NCBI GenBank assembly: GCA_963677355.2
Contig: CAXXXQ010000001.1
Coordinates: forward strand, 522,464-586,463
Direction: 5' to 3'
Source of the DNA: Thiomicrorhabdus sp963677355
GTDB taxonomy: Bacteria > Pseudomonadota > Gammaproteobacteria > Thiomicrospirales > Thiomicrospiraceae
Length of the DNA stretch: 64,000 bases
Shown here: piece after piece, positions 16,224 through 23,547 of the stretch
How positions within the stretch are numbered: position 1 is the first letter of the stretch
Layout: every line of letters begins with the position of its first letter
Program-made: the position numbers and the translations under genes
Notes under the pieces: model-generated
Seen by the model: only the letters and a program-made list of their open reading frames with translations
Database searches by the model: none
Told to the model about the DNA's origin: nothing

Positions 16224-17571
16224 TTTCGATCATGCCTCCGTTTTTGCCGTCTTCCCATGGGTGAACACGCCAAGTAACCATTGCTGTACGGTGGTAAACG
16301 TTGTTTGTACCTTCAAGCTTACGCATTTGCGGCATTGGAGGTTGAACGTAACCAGTCTCATCCGTTACACGACTCATTAGGAAAGCTTCTGAACCATCCC
16401 AATCCCATTCAAACTCGAAACGAGTCCAAGCTTTATCAAGAACAGGAGAAGTAAAGTGAGCTTCTTTCCAAGTCTTACCACCATCCGTAGAGATATCTAC
16501 GTGGGCAACTTTACCACGACCAGACCAAGCTAGACCGCGAACGAAGTATTTACCTGTACCTTGCATTTTGAAGTCAGGTGATGGGTAAGTGATAACAGAG
16601 TTTGCTTCCATGTACCAAGAGAAACGCTGTGCAGTACCATCCGGCATAAGCTCAGTGTACTTAGAAGTTTCTTCACGGTGCTGAGCAGGAACATCATGAA
16701 CCTGAATACGACGTAGGTATTTAACCCACATGTTCGCTTCACAACCTGGAACAACAAGACGAATTGGGTAACCTTGCTCACGACGTAGCGCTTCACCGTT
16801 CTGTGCGTAAGCAACAAAAACGTCATCCATAGCCAATTCAAGAGGGATAGAACGCGTTAGACCGGCAGCATCCGCACCTTCTGGAATGATCCACTTACCT
16901 TCTGGCTTGATACCCGCTTCTTTAAGAAGTGTAGAAAGTAGAACACCTGTGTACTCAACACAAGACATCATACCGTGAGTCCATTGAACAGAGTTCAACT
17001 GAACCCCTTTCCATTCCATCGCACCGTTAGCAGGACATTCTACGAAGTGGATACGAGAAACTGATGGGAAACGCTTAAGATCATCCATAGTGAAGATCAA
17101 AGGACGCTCAACAAGACCGTGAATAACTAGACGGTGCTCATCAGGGTTGATTGTAGGTACACCACCGTGGAAACGCTCAAAGTGAAGACCGTTAGGTGTG
17201 ATGATACCGTGTAACTGATGTAGTGGAGTCATCGTGATAGATGCCATAGCATCCGGAGTCAACCACTCTAGTGTACGACGCTGTACTTCTTTCTCATATG
17301 GAGAAGGCATACCGTAAGGGTACTTACGAACACCGAAACCAAGAGATTTACGAGCTGCGCCATCCTGTAGCACCTCTGTAATTTCTTCTTTACCAGCATA
17401 TGGTGCTACCGCTTTTTTAGCGTCATAGCCCGCACCTTCTGCCGCGCTAGCTGCTTTAGTGAACATCACACCACCAGCTACAGCCGCAGTACCTTTTAGA
17501 AAGGTACGACGACCTTGGTTGCGAGATTCTTCAGTCTGAACTGCAACCTTTTCTACGATTTGATCTGTCAT
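16210..17571 (-). CDS. soxC: Sulfane dehydrogenase molybdenum subunit SoxC
   Basis: SoxC is a sulfite-oxidase-fold molybdoenzyme that, with SoxD, removes six electrons from SoxY-bound sulfane sulfur. The 453-residue protein has a Tat signal (RRTFLK at 21-26) for export of the folded cofactor protein. The molybdenum-ligand cysteine lies in HFVECPANGA (Cys179), with further conserved stretches VVPGCEANMWVKYLRRI and a C-terminal dimerisation domain containing HVDISTDGGKTWKEA. SoxC is distinguished from ordinary sulfite dehydrogenase by its SoxD partner. A clear AAGGAG precedes the ATG. It lies next to the moa/moe genes that make its cofactor. Confidence 0.96.
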   Translation of the reverse strand: MTDQIVEKVAVQTEESRNQGRRTFLKGTAAVAGGVMFTKAASAAEGAGYDAKKAVAPYAGKEEITEVLQDGAARKSLGFGVRKYPYGMPSPYEKEVQRRTLEWLTPDAMASITMTPLHQLHGIITPNGLHFERFHGGVPTINPDEHRLVIHGLVERPLIFTMDDLKRFPSVSRIHFVECPANGAMEWKGVQLNSVQWTHGMMSCVEYTGVLLSTLLKEAGIKPEGKWIIPEGADAAGLTRSIPLELAMDDVFVAYAQNGEALRREQGYPIRLVVPGCEANMWVKYLRRIQVHDVPAQHREETSKYTELMPDGTAQRFSWYMEANSVITYPSPDFKMQGTGKYFVRGLAWSGRGKVAHVDISTDGGKTWKEAHFTSPVLDKAWTRFEFEWDWDGSEAFLMSRVTDETGYVQPPMPQMRKLEGTNNVYHRTAMVTWRVHPWEDGKNGGMIENVQY

Positions 17572-17590
17572 TTATTGCTCCTTGATGGCC

Positions 17591-17607
17591 TTACCTTTGA
17601 GAGGTAA
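17591..17607. promoter_or_regulatory. Leader hairpin just upstream of soxC
   Basis: TTACCT (17591-17596) and AGGTAA (17602-17607) form a perfect 6-bp stem around a five-base loop, about 10 bases upstream of the soxC Shine-Dalgarno. It could influence translation initiation or mRNA stability; no function is shown. Confidence 0.35.
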
Positions 17608-17654
17608 CACCCCAGATTCAAGAGTTTAAATTATCCAAAAAACCTGGATTGCCG

Positions 17655-17690
17655 AACTGTTTTGAACGCCAATTCAGGCCAAATACAGTT
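17655..17690. promoter_or_regulatory. Inverted repeat in the soxC upstream region
   Basis: AACTGTTTTG (17655-17664) faces CAAATACAGTT (17680-17690), an imperfect dyad with 6 + 4 matching bases around a 15-base centre, about 85-120 bases upstream of the soxC start. It is a reasonable operator candidate for a dimeric regulator of the sox genes, or a leader stem if transcription starts further upstream. Confidence 0.3.
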
Positions 17691-17828
17691 ATTGCTAACC
17701 GGCTATGATAATTTCTCTGCCAATTGACTGCAACCCAAAACACAAGAAAAATTAGGATTCTCTTATATAATTTTTTTATGGGAAGAGAGCTCATTTCTAT
17801 ACAAAGAATTTATAGGAATAAAAACACA

Positions 17829-18278
17829 CTATATTGTGGGTAAGTTCTCTCTGGAACAGATTGGACCACTTTTCGGATTCTCAATATCTTCGGCGACCTG
17901 ACTCAAAAATTGTTGCAATTCATCAACGGTCAGTACGGAAAGAATCTTATTCATTATCTCCGGATGGATAGCAACGGTGGTAAATTCGCCAGACTGTAAC
18001 TGCACTTGCACACCACAAGCATCCGCTAGAGCACCGCTTCCTGAATTACCTTCGATCTGAGCGGCCTGCTCTCCAAATAGCATTTCCCCATACTGTTCTT
18101 CAATCTGTTCGGTTAATTCTTCACTTAACGGATCTTTGATAACTAAGGTAAAAGAGTCATCGTCAGTATGAGTCAACTCTTCTTTCATTTCACAGTTAAC
18201 CCCTAATTGCTTGCAGTATGCCTGAAAACGTGTCGCCAGATCTTGATCAAAAAACACATACTCCATTACATCATCCAC
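17829..18278 (-). CDS. Acidic protein of unknown function beside soxCD
   Basis: A 149-residue soluble, acidic protein (DDVMEYVFFDQDLATRFQAY at the start, cited in part) with Cys22, Cys29, Cys88 and a late GPICSR. No domain is recognised. GTG at 18278 is preferred because AAGGAG lies eight bases upstream; an ATG four codons later is the alternative. It is on the soxC strand, 257 bases upstream, and divergent from hemB. The position suggests, but does not show, a link to sulfur or cofactor metabolism. Confidence 0.75.
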   Translation of the reverse strand: MDDVMEYVFFDQDLATRFQAYCKQLGVNCEMKEELTHTDDDSFTLVIKDPLSEELTEQIEEQYGEMLFGEQAAQIEGNSGSGALADACGVQVQLQSGEFTTVAIHPEIMNKILSVLTVDELQQFLSQVAEDIENPKSGPICSRENLPTI

Positions 18279-18304
18279 TAGTTGACTCCTTTATTTTTAA
18301 CCTA

Positions 18305-18333
18305 TTGATAAGGTATCATTCGAATTCTATTTG
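18305..18333 (+). promoter_or_regulatory. Predicted hemB promoter
   Basis: TTGATA (18305-18310), a 17-base spacer and TATTTG (18328-18333) fit a vegetative promoter about 50 bases before the hemB start at 18384. The -10 is weak. Confidence 0.35.
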
Positions 18334-18383
18334 TCTAATGTGGTTCAGATATACCGAACATTCACTTAAAAAGGTTTTCCAGC

Positions 18384-19388
18384 ATGATTAATCGCCAGTT
18401 TCCAATCACACGTATGCGTCGTATGCGTAAAGACGAATTTTCAAGACGCTTGATGCGCGAAAATGTCTTAACGACCAATGACTTGATCCTGCCGATGTTT
18501 GTCATCGAAGGTCATAACAGTCGTGAGCCGGTAAAATCCATGCCGGGCGTAGAACGACTGAGTATAGACCTTTTAGTAGAAGAAGCCAAAGAAATTCATG
18601 CCCTCGGCATTCCGATGATCGCCCTGTTCCCAGTCACCCCAACCGAAGTCAAATCTTTAAATGCAGAAGAAGCTTATAACCCGGAAGGTTTGGCGCAACG
18701 AGCGGTTCGTGCTGTTAAAGCAGCCTGCCCGGATTTGGGCGTGATGACCGATGTGGCACTAGACCCGTTCACCACGCACGGCCAAGACGGTATCATCGAT
18801 GAAAACGGTTATGTATTAAACGACGATACTATCGATGTGCTAATGCAACAGGCGTTGTCACATGCCGAAGCTGGTGCCGATGTCATCGGCCCTTCCGACA
18901 TGATGGATGGTCGTATCATTGAGATCCGCGAACTGCTGGAAGATCACGGTTATATCAATACCCGAATCATGGCCTATTCCGCCAAATATGCATCAAGCTA
19001 CTACGGGCCTTTCCGTGACGCGGTTGGCTCGGCGGGCAATTTAGGCGCGGGCAACAAATATACCTACCAAATGGATCCGGCCAACCGGGAAGAAGCCCTT
19101 CACGAAGTGGCGATGGACCTGAATGAAGGTGCCGATATGGTCATGGTCAAACCCGGGGTACCTTATTTAGATATCGTCCGTGACATCAAAAATGAATTCA
19201 AAGCGCCAACTTATGTTTATCATGTCAGTGGCGAATATGCCATGTTGAAAGCCGCGGCCGAAAAAGGCTGGATCAACGAAAAACCGGTCGTCTTGGAAAC
19301 CTTATTAAGCTGTAAACGTGCTGGAGCTGACGGTATTTTGACCTACTACGCCAAGCTGGCGGCAATCTGGCTAAATGAAGAAAATTAA
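18384..19388 (+). CDS. hemB: Delta-aminolevulinic acid dehydratase (porphobilinogen synthase)
   Basis: HemB condenses two 5-aminolevulinate molecules to porphobilinogen in tetrapyrrole synthesis. The 334-residue protein has the active-site lysine regions MAYSAKYASSYYGPFRDA and MVMVKPGVPYLD. Where zinc-type enzymes carry three cysteines, the sequence reads DVALDPFTTHGQDG, so this is a magnesium/potassium-type HemB as in Pseudomonas. The N-terminal arm NRQFPITRMRRMRKDEF is complete. hemC and hemD are in a separate cluster at 45-46.7 kb. Repeat R3 follows immediately. Confidence 0.97.
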   Translation: MINRQFPITRMRRMRKDEFSRRLMRENVLTTNDLILPMFVIEGHNSREPVKSMPGVERLSIDLLVEEAKEIHALGIPMIALFPVTPTEVKSLNAEEAYNPEGLAQRAVRAVKAACPDLGVMTDVALDPFTTHGQDGIIDENGYVLNDDTIDVLMQQALSHAEAGADVIGPSDMMDGRIIEIRELLEDHGYINTRIMAYSAKYASSYYGPFRDAVGSAGNLGAGNKYTYQMDPANREEALHEVAMDLNEGADMVMVKPGVPYLDIVRDIKNEFKAPTYVYHVSGEYAMLKAAAEKGWINEKPVVLETLLSCKRAGADGILTYYAKLAAIWLNEEN

Positions 19389-19401
19389 GCCAATAGCCTA
19401 C

Positions 19402-19467
19402 GAGCTTCTACGTTCAAAAATGATCTCCTAGTAACCATCTAGGCTCACATTTTTTGCCTTGAAGCTC
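19402..19467. repeat. Structured intergenic repeat, copy R3 (inverted orientation)
   Basis: Read on the minus strand it has the same flanks as R1 and R2: GAGCTTCAAGGC and AACGTAGAAGCTC. The outer arms GAGCTTC/GAAGCTC pair (19402-19408 with 19461-19467), then CAAAAATG with CATTTTTTG (19415-19422 with 19448-19456), and the central hairpin CCTAG-TAACCAT-CTAGG (19427-19443). It lies in the hemB-aroE gap. Confidence 0.7.
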
Positions 19468-19500
19468 CTGGCTCTCGACTTAATCAACAAGAGATAAACT

Positions 19501-20343
19501 ATGACAGATAAGTATGCAGTTGTTGGCTATCCAATCGGCCACTCCAAATCTCCGCTGATCCACCGTCTGTTTGCCGAACAAACCCATCAAGACATCAGTT
19601 ATGAAGCGATTCTGATCGACAATGAAGAGAGCTCTTTCGAGTGGGCGATGGCGGATTTAAAAAACCGGGGCTATAAAGGCATCAACATCACCGTTCCGTT
19701 CAAACTGGACGCTTTCGAATATGCCGACAAACTATCCAGCAGAGCGCAGACAGCTCATGCCGTGAACACTTTCGTATTTAATCCGGATGGTTCAACAGAT
19801 GGGGACAATACCGACGGCATCGGTCTAGTCAACGACATTGAAATCAACGGCCAATGCTCGTTTGCCGATAAAAGCGTCTTGATTCTCGGTGCCGGCGGAG
19901 CGGTACAGGGCATTCTTGAACCGGTATTAAGCAAAAAGCCCAAATCAGTCCATATCGCCAACCGTACCGCCAAACGGGCACAGGTACTCGGAGAGCGTTT
20001 TGACTCGGAAACACCCATCACAGCCAGCGGTTGGGAAGATATCCCACAACAAACTTACGACATTATCATCAATGGAACCTCTGCCAGCTTGGAAGGCAAG
20101 CTACCGCCTATTACAGACAGTGTAGTCGGCAAAGATTCTCTGGTTTACGACATGATGTATGGTGCCGAACCGACCGTTTTTATGGATTGGGCAAAGCAAT
20201 TACAACCGCAATGCAAAACCATGGACGGCCTCGGCATGCTGGTCGGTCAAGCGGCGGAAGCTTTTTATATTTGGCGCGGCGTCCAACCAGAAACTGCACC
20301 GGTGATTACAGAAGTCAGAAAGCTGCTATCAGCCGATCACTGA
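19501..20343 (+). CDS. aroE: Shikimate dehydrogenase (NADP)
   Basis: AroE reduces 3-dehydroshikimate to shikimate in aromatic amino acid synthesis. The 280-residue protein shows YPIGHSKSPLIH (substrate binding), NITVPFK with the catalytic lysine, NTDGIG, the nucleotide-binding GAGGAVQGI and NRTAKRA typical of NADP specificity, and a late DGLGMLVGQAAEAF. Its last 15 bases overlap the convergent end of the gamma-carbonic-anhydrase-like gene. AAGAGAT precedes the ATG. Confidence 0.97.
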   Translation: MTDKYAVVGYPIGHSKSPLIHRLFAEQTHQDISYEAILIDNEESSFEWAMADLKNRGYKGINITVPFKLDAFEYADKLSSRAQTAHAVNTFVFNPDGSTDGDNTDGIGLVNDIEINGQCSFADKSVLILGAGGAVQGILEPVLSKKPKSVHIANRTAKRAQVLGERFDSETPITASGWEDIPQQTYDIIINGTSASLEGKLPPITDSVVGKDSLVYDMMYGAEPTVFMDWAKQLQPQCKTMDGLGMLVGQAAEAFYIWRGVQPETAPVITEVRKLLSADH

Positions 20344-20886
20344 ATCCGAGAATGAAGCCTCTTCGGCTTGGTATTCATTTTTCAACTTCACATAATGCGC
20401 CGCAGAGTATTTAAAGAACGCGATCTCTTTTTCCGTTAACGGTCGCGCTTTCTTGACTGGCGAACCAACATACAAATAGCCGCTTTCCAGCACTTTACCC
20501 GGCGGAACCAGACTATTGGCTCCGACCAACACATGCTTTTGCACAACGGCATTATCCAGCACAACCGCCCCCATACCGATCAGACATTCGTCTTCGATAA
20601 TACAACCGTGCAACACCGCATTATGGCCGACAGTGACATCTTTACCGACAATACACTTTGACCCATTACTAACCTCACTCTCATGAGTGGTATGCACGAC
20701 GGTCCCATCCTGAATATTGGAACGATCACCAATCACGATATCATTAACATCTCCCCTCAAGGTCGCATTCGGCCAAATGCCGACGTCGTCTCCAAGTTGG
20801 CATTTACCAATAACCACCGCACTCTCGTCAACCCAACAATTTGAAGAGAGTTGAGGCACAAAAGTTTTATATTTTCTGATCGCCAT
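20329..20886 (-). CDS. Gamma-carbonic-anhydrase-like hexapeptide-repeat protein (YrdA/PaaY family)
   Basis: A 185-residue left-handed beta-helix protein. Successive hexapeptide turns (GKCQLGDDVGIWPNATLRGD, IVIGDRSNIQDGTVVH, CIVGKDVTVGHNAVLHGCII) carry the metal-binding histidines typical of gamma-class carbonic anhydrases: one in VVHTTHES and two in VGHNAVLHG. A C-terminal amphipathic helix closes the trimer. YrdA-type proteins bind zinc, but activity is variable. A yrdA homologue near aroE is also found in enterobacteria. The gene is convergent with aroE, overlapping by 15 bases. Confidence 0.93.
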   Translation of the reverse strand: MAIRKYKTFVPQLSSNCWVDESAVVIGKCQLGDDVGIWPNATLRGDVNDIVIGDRSNIQDGTVVHTTHESEVSNGSKCIVGKDVTVGHNAVLHGCIIEDECLIGMGAVVLDNAVVQKHVLVGANSLVPPGKVLESGYLYVGSPVKKARPLTEKEIAFFKYSAAHYVKLKNEYQAEEASFSDSVIG

Positions 20887-21041
20887 TTTAATTCCCTAAT
20901 CGATAAAATTTGCTTGTTAAACAGTCATCATTCTAAACACTTTTCTTTAAACCTGAAGACTTAATCCCGAAGACAAAAATCGAAAACAAAAATATTTATA
21001 ATGAACAAAAAACCCTCTATATCGATTTGAATTTTTACCTA

Positions 21042-21047
21042 TATAAT
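21042..21047 (+). promoter_or_regulatory. Consensus -10 element upstream of the first PilZ gene
   Basis: A perfect TATAAT at 21042-21047 lies 39 bases before the PilZ start. No convincing -35 is found at the usual distance (TTGAAT is only nine bases upstream), so an activator or extended element may be involved. Confidence 0.3.
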
Positions 21048-21085
21048 GAAAAAGAAGTACAACAAGTGGATGATAGATTACCAAG

Positions 21086-21427
21086 ATGCAAAATGCTCAA
21101 CCTGCCGAAAAACGCCAACATACCCGCATTCCAACCAGCCGTCCTTTAGTCTTACTTTTTAATAAACAAAATATTTATGCAACCATGACGGATTTTTCTC
21201 GTCACGGCATCGGTTTTATGGCGGCCGCCAAACCCGAACTAAACAGCGTGGTGGAGATTCATTTTGACATTCCCGAGAGTATTAACGGAAACAATCTGCA
21301 TCCATTTCAATTCAAAGCACAGGTCATTCACTGCATTGATTGCACTGAAACCAACCATATCGGCGTTCGCCTCGAATTGCCGACAAAAGAGTACACCGGT
21401 CTATTCGACCAATACTCTTCCGCATAG
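21086..21427 (+). CDS. PilZ-domain c-di-GMP-binding protein (first of a tandem pair)
   Basis: A 113-residue stand-alone PilZ domain. The c-di-GMP-binding motif RxxxR is in KRQHTRIPTS and the second motif reads DFSRHGIGF ([DN]xSxxG). A late HIGVRLELP strand completes the barrel. Such proteins relay c-di-GMP to motility, secretion or polysaccharide systems by protein contact. A paralogue follows within 100 bases. There is no strong Shine-Dalgarno at 21086, but the conserved domain needs nearly all of the frame. Confidence 0.88.
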   Translation: MQNAQPAEKRQHTRIPTSRPLVLLFNKQNIYATMTDFSRHGIGFMAAAKPELNSVVEIHFDIPESINGNNLHPFQFKAQVIHCIDCTETNHIGVRLELPTKEYTGLFDQYSSA

Positions 21428-21460
21428 GTGAGCAAGTAGTAAGCATTCTTTACTCTATAC

Positions 21461-21475
21461 GCCCTTGTCAAGGGC
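21461..21475. other. Small hairpin between the two PilZ genes
   Basis: GCCCTT-GTC-AAGGGC is a perfect 6-bp stem with a three-base loop, 33 bases after the first PilZ stop. It lacks a T tract, so it may be an mRNA processing or stability element rather than a terminator. Confidence 0.4.
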
Positions 21476-21518
21476 TGGTAAAATTGCTTTAAATCATTGT
21501 AAAGGCAGGGAAACCTTT

Positions 21519-21914
21519 ATGAAATCAACCGATCATAATTTATTGCAACCGACGCAAAACAACATCAATAAAGATTTTATTGAACGCCGAAGAGAAGCTC
21601 GTCTTCCTGCCCACTTGCCTTCTATTTTGTTAAAAAAAGGGCAGACAATCTACACCACAATCATCAATTTATCTTCTCATGGTATCGGTTTCTTGTCGGC
21701 AGTCCCCTTGAATACCGATGATGAAGTTAGAATCTCTTTTGAACGTAAATCTGCCAACACCATGGTTCCGGTTGATTTGAAAGTTCAGGTTCGCTCCTGC
21801 CGCGAGGTCGATTTTGAATACTATATCGGCGGCAGGATCGAGAATAAGTCGGTTGAATACACCAAGTTTTTTAATATGATTGAACCGGATGGCCTTGCTT
21901 CAAACGATCTTTGA
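21519..21914 (+). CDS. PilZ-domain c-di-GMP-binding protein (second of a tandem pair)
   Basis: A 131-residue PilZ protein with an N-terminal tail of about 25 residues, the binding arginines in RRREARLPAH and the motif NLSSHGIGF. The frame is open from 21465, but AGGGA is properly placed before the ATG at 21519, so that start is chosen. It resembles the upstream PilZ protein in the SxHGIGF segment and in overall layout, which suggests an old duplication. A terminator shared with the convergent gor gene follows. Confidence 0.87.
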   Translation: MKSTDHNLLQPTQNNINKDFIERRREARLPAHLPSILLKKGQTIYTTIINLSSHGIGFLSAVPLNTDDEVRISFERKSANTMVPVDLKVQVRSCREVDFEYYIGGRIENKSVEYTKFFNMIEPDGLASNDL

Positions 21915-21933
21915 ATTCAAGATATTCAGACAT

Positions 21934-21960
21934 AAAAAAGGCCGTATAAACGGCCTTTTT
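21934..21960. terminator. Bidirectional terminator between pilZ and gor
   Basis: AAAAAAGGCCG and CGGCCTTTTT form a 10-bp stem around TATAAA. Both flanks are A- or T-rich in the right sense, so it can end the plus-strand PilZ transcript and the minus-strand gor transcript. Confidence 0.88.
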
Positions 21961-21977
21961 GTTATCAACACTTAGAT

Positions 21978-23348
21978 TTATCTAAAAATCATCGGTCGCA
22001 TGGTCACCAGCTCTTCGGAACTGGATGGGTGAATAGCGATAGTCGCATCCAAGTCCGCCTTGGTCGCGCCCATCTGAACCGCAACCGCAAAGCCTTGCAT
22101 CATCTCGTCGGCACCGTCGCCCACCACATGAATACCCACGACCTTCTGCTCTTCACCGACACAAACCAGTTTTAATGCGGTTTTAATCTGGTGCTCCGTG
22201 AATGCATAACGCATCGGCGTAAACACTGAAGTGTAAACCTGAACATTATCGTGCCCGTACTGACTACGCGCATCATGCTCAGCTAAACCGATAGTCCCCA
22301 CCGGCGGATGGGAAAATACCACGGTCGGCACTTTGGACAGATCCATTTTAATATCCGGTTTATTGTTATATAAACGTTCTGCCAAATAGCGTCCGGCACG
22401 GATAGCCACCGGAGTCAAAGGAGCCTGCCCGGTCACATCACCGATTGCATAGATATTATCGACCGCCGTTCTATGATAGTCGTCCACCTCGATGAAACCA
22501 CGCCCGTTTGCGCTCAAACCGGCATTTTCCAACTTAAGCGGCTCAATCAATGTATTGCGGCCTACCGCCCAAATAACTTGATCAAACCCTTCCAAATGTT
22601 GGCCGTCTTCACTTTCAACCGTGATGGTACCGTCATCGGCCTTAATCAATTTTTTCACCTTGAAGTGATACTCTTTATGAATACCGGAAGTAATCATCGC
22701 ATCGGTCAAAGTTTCACGAACCATATCATCAAAGCCGCGCAAGACAAGGTCTTTTCGGCTCAACAAACTGGTATCGGTTCCTAACGCCTGTAGCACACCG
22801 GCCAACTCCACCGCAATGTAACCACTCCCGATCACAGCCACTTTTTTCGGTTGCTCTTGCAAAGCAAAGAATCCGTCCGAGGTAATGCCCAAGTCAGCAT
22901 TTTCCGTTTCTTGAGGAATGGCCGGTGTACCGCCCGGTGCAATTACAATGGTTTCCGCCGTGTACTCTTTGCCGTCTACAGAAACGGTATGCGCATCCAC
23001 AAAGCTTCCCCAGCCCTGTAATACATCTACGCCTTTCTCTTCCATATAACCGCCATACCAAGTATTGATATTGGTAATGTACTGTTCGCGCTTCTCAACC
23101 AGCGTTGCCCAGTCGAAACCTTTTTGCTCGAGATCAAAACCAAAGTCTGGTGCATCACGTAGCGCTTCAGCAATGTGCGCTCCAAACCACATCACTTTTT
23201 TTGGTACACAACCGATATTTACACAGGTTCCGCCCATCTTTTTTGCCTCAACAACTGCACACTTTTTTCCGTACTCTGCTGCACGTTCAACAATGGAAAG
23301 ACCGCCACTTCCTGCTCCAATGGCAATCACATCATAATCATAACTCAT
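21978..23348 (-). CDS. gor: Glutathione-disulfide reductase
   Basis: A 456-residue FAD/NADPH disulfide reductase. The N-terminal FAD site is IAIGAGSGGLSIVERAAEYG (in part), and the redox-active disulfide is in GGTCVNIGCVPKK. The NADPH domain has VIGSGYIAVELAGVLQALG. The C-terminal interface has the catalytic HPSSSEELVTM with His and Glu. The frame is open to 23420, but AGGA is eight bases before the ATG at 23348 and the FAD motif begins directly after it. It stands beside the peroxiredoxin-glutaredoxin gene, which consumes the glutathione it regenerates. Confidence 0.95.
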   Translation of the reverse strand: MSYDYDVIAIGAGSGGLSIVERAAEYGKKCAVVEAKKMGGTCVNIGCVPKKVMWFGAHIAEALRDAPDFGFDLEQKGFDWATLVEKREQYITNINTWYGGYMEEKGVDVLQGWGSFVDAHTVSVDGKEYTAETIVIAPGGTPAIPQETENADLGITSDGFFALQEQPKKVAVIGSGYIAVELAGVLQALGTDTSLLSRKDLVLRGFDDMVRETLTDAMITSGIHKEYHFKVKKLIKADDGTITVESEDGQHLEGFDQVIWAVGRNTLIEPLKLENAGLSANGRGFIEVDDYHRTAVDNIYAIGDVTGQAPLTPVAIRAGRYLAERLYNNKPDIKMDLSKVPTVVFSHPPVGTIGLAEHDARSQYGHDNVQVYTSVFTPMRYAFTEHQIKTALKLVCVGEEQKVVGIHVVGDGADEMMQGFAVAVQMGATKADLDATIAIHPSSSEELVTMRPMIFR

Positions 23349-23442
23349 GGTTGATCCTTTGCTTTTGAACACCCTGCCCAAAATTATAGACAGAGTGTTA
23401 TTGAATTCTTTCAGGTTCACCGTTTTTCGGCACCCTTAATTT

Positions 23443-23475
23443 AAAAGAGCCGATAGAAACTAATCTTATCGGCTC
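23443..23475 (-). terminator. Terminator after the peroxiredoxin-glutaredoxin gene
   Basis: GAGCCGATA (23447-23455) pairs with TATCGGCTC (23467-23475) around an 11-base loop. On the minus strand it is followed by TTTT and an A/T-rich run. It lies about 75 bases after the fusion gene's stop and upstream of gor, separating the two transcripts. Confidence 0.7.
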
Positions 23476-23547
23476 ATTTAGTCGTTACCCATTCTAGCCT
23501 ATCGGCCGAGAATAAGTTGACCCTTAAACATATCGGTTTCTATAAAA

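Noticed and set aside
23065..23368. Overlapping plus-strand frames opposite gor
   Set aside because: They are antisense to the FAD and disulfide motifs of glutathione reductase; no independent support.
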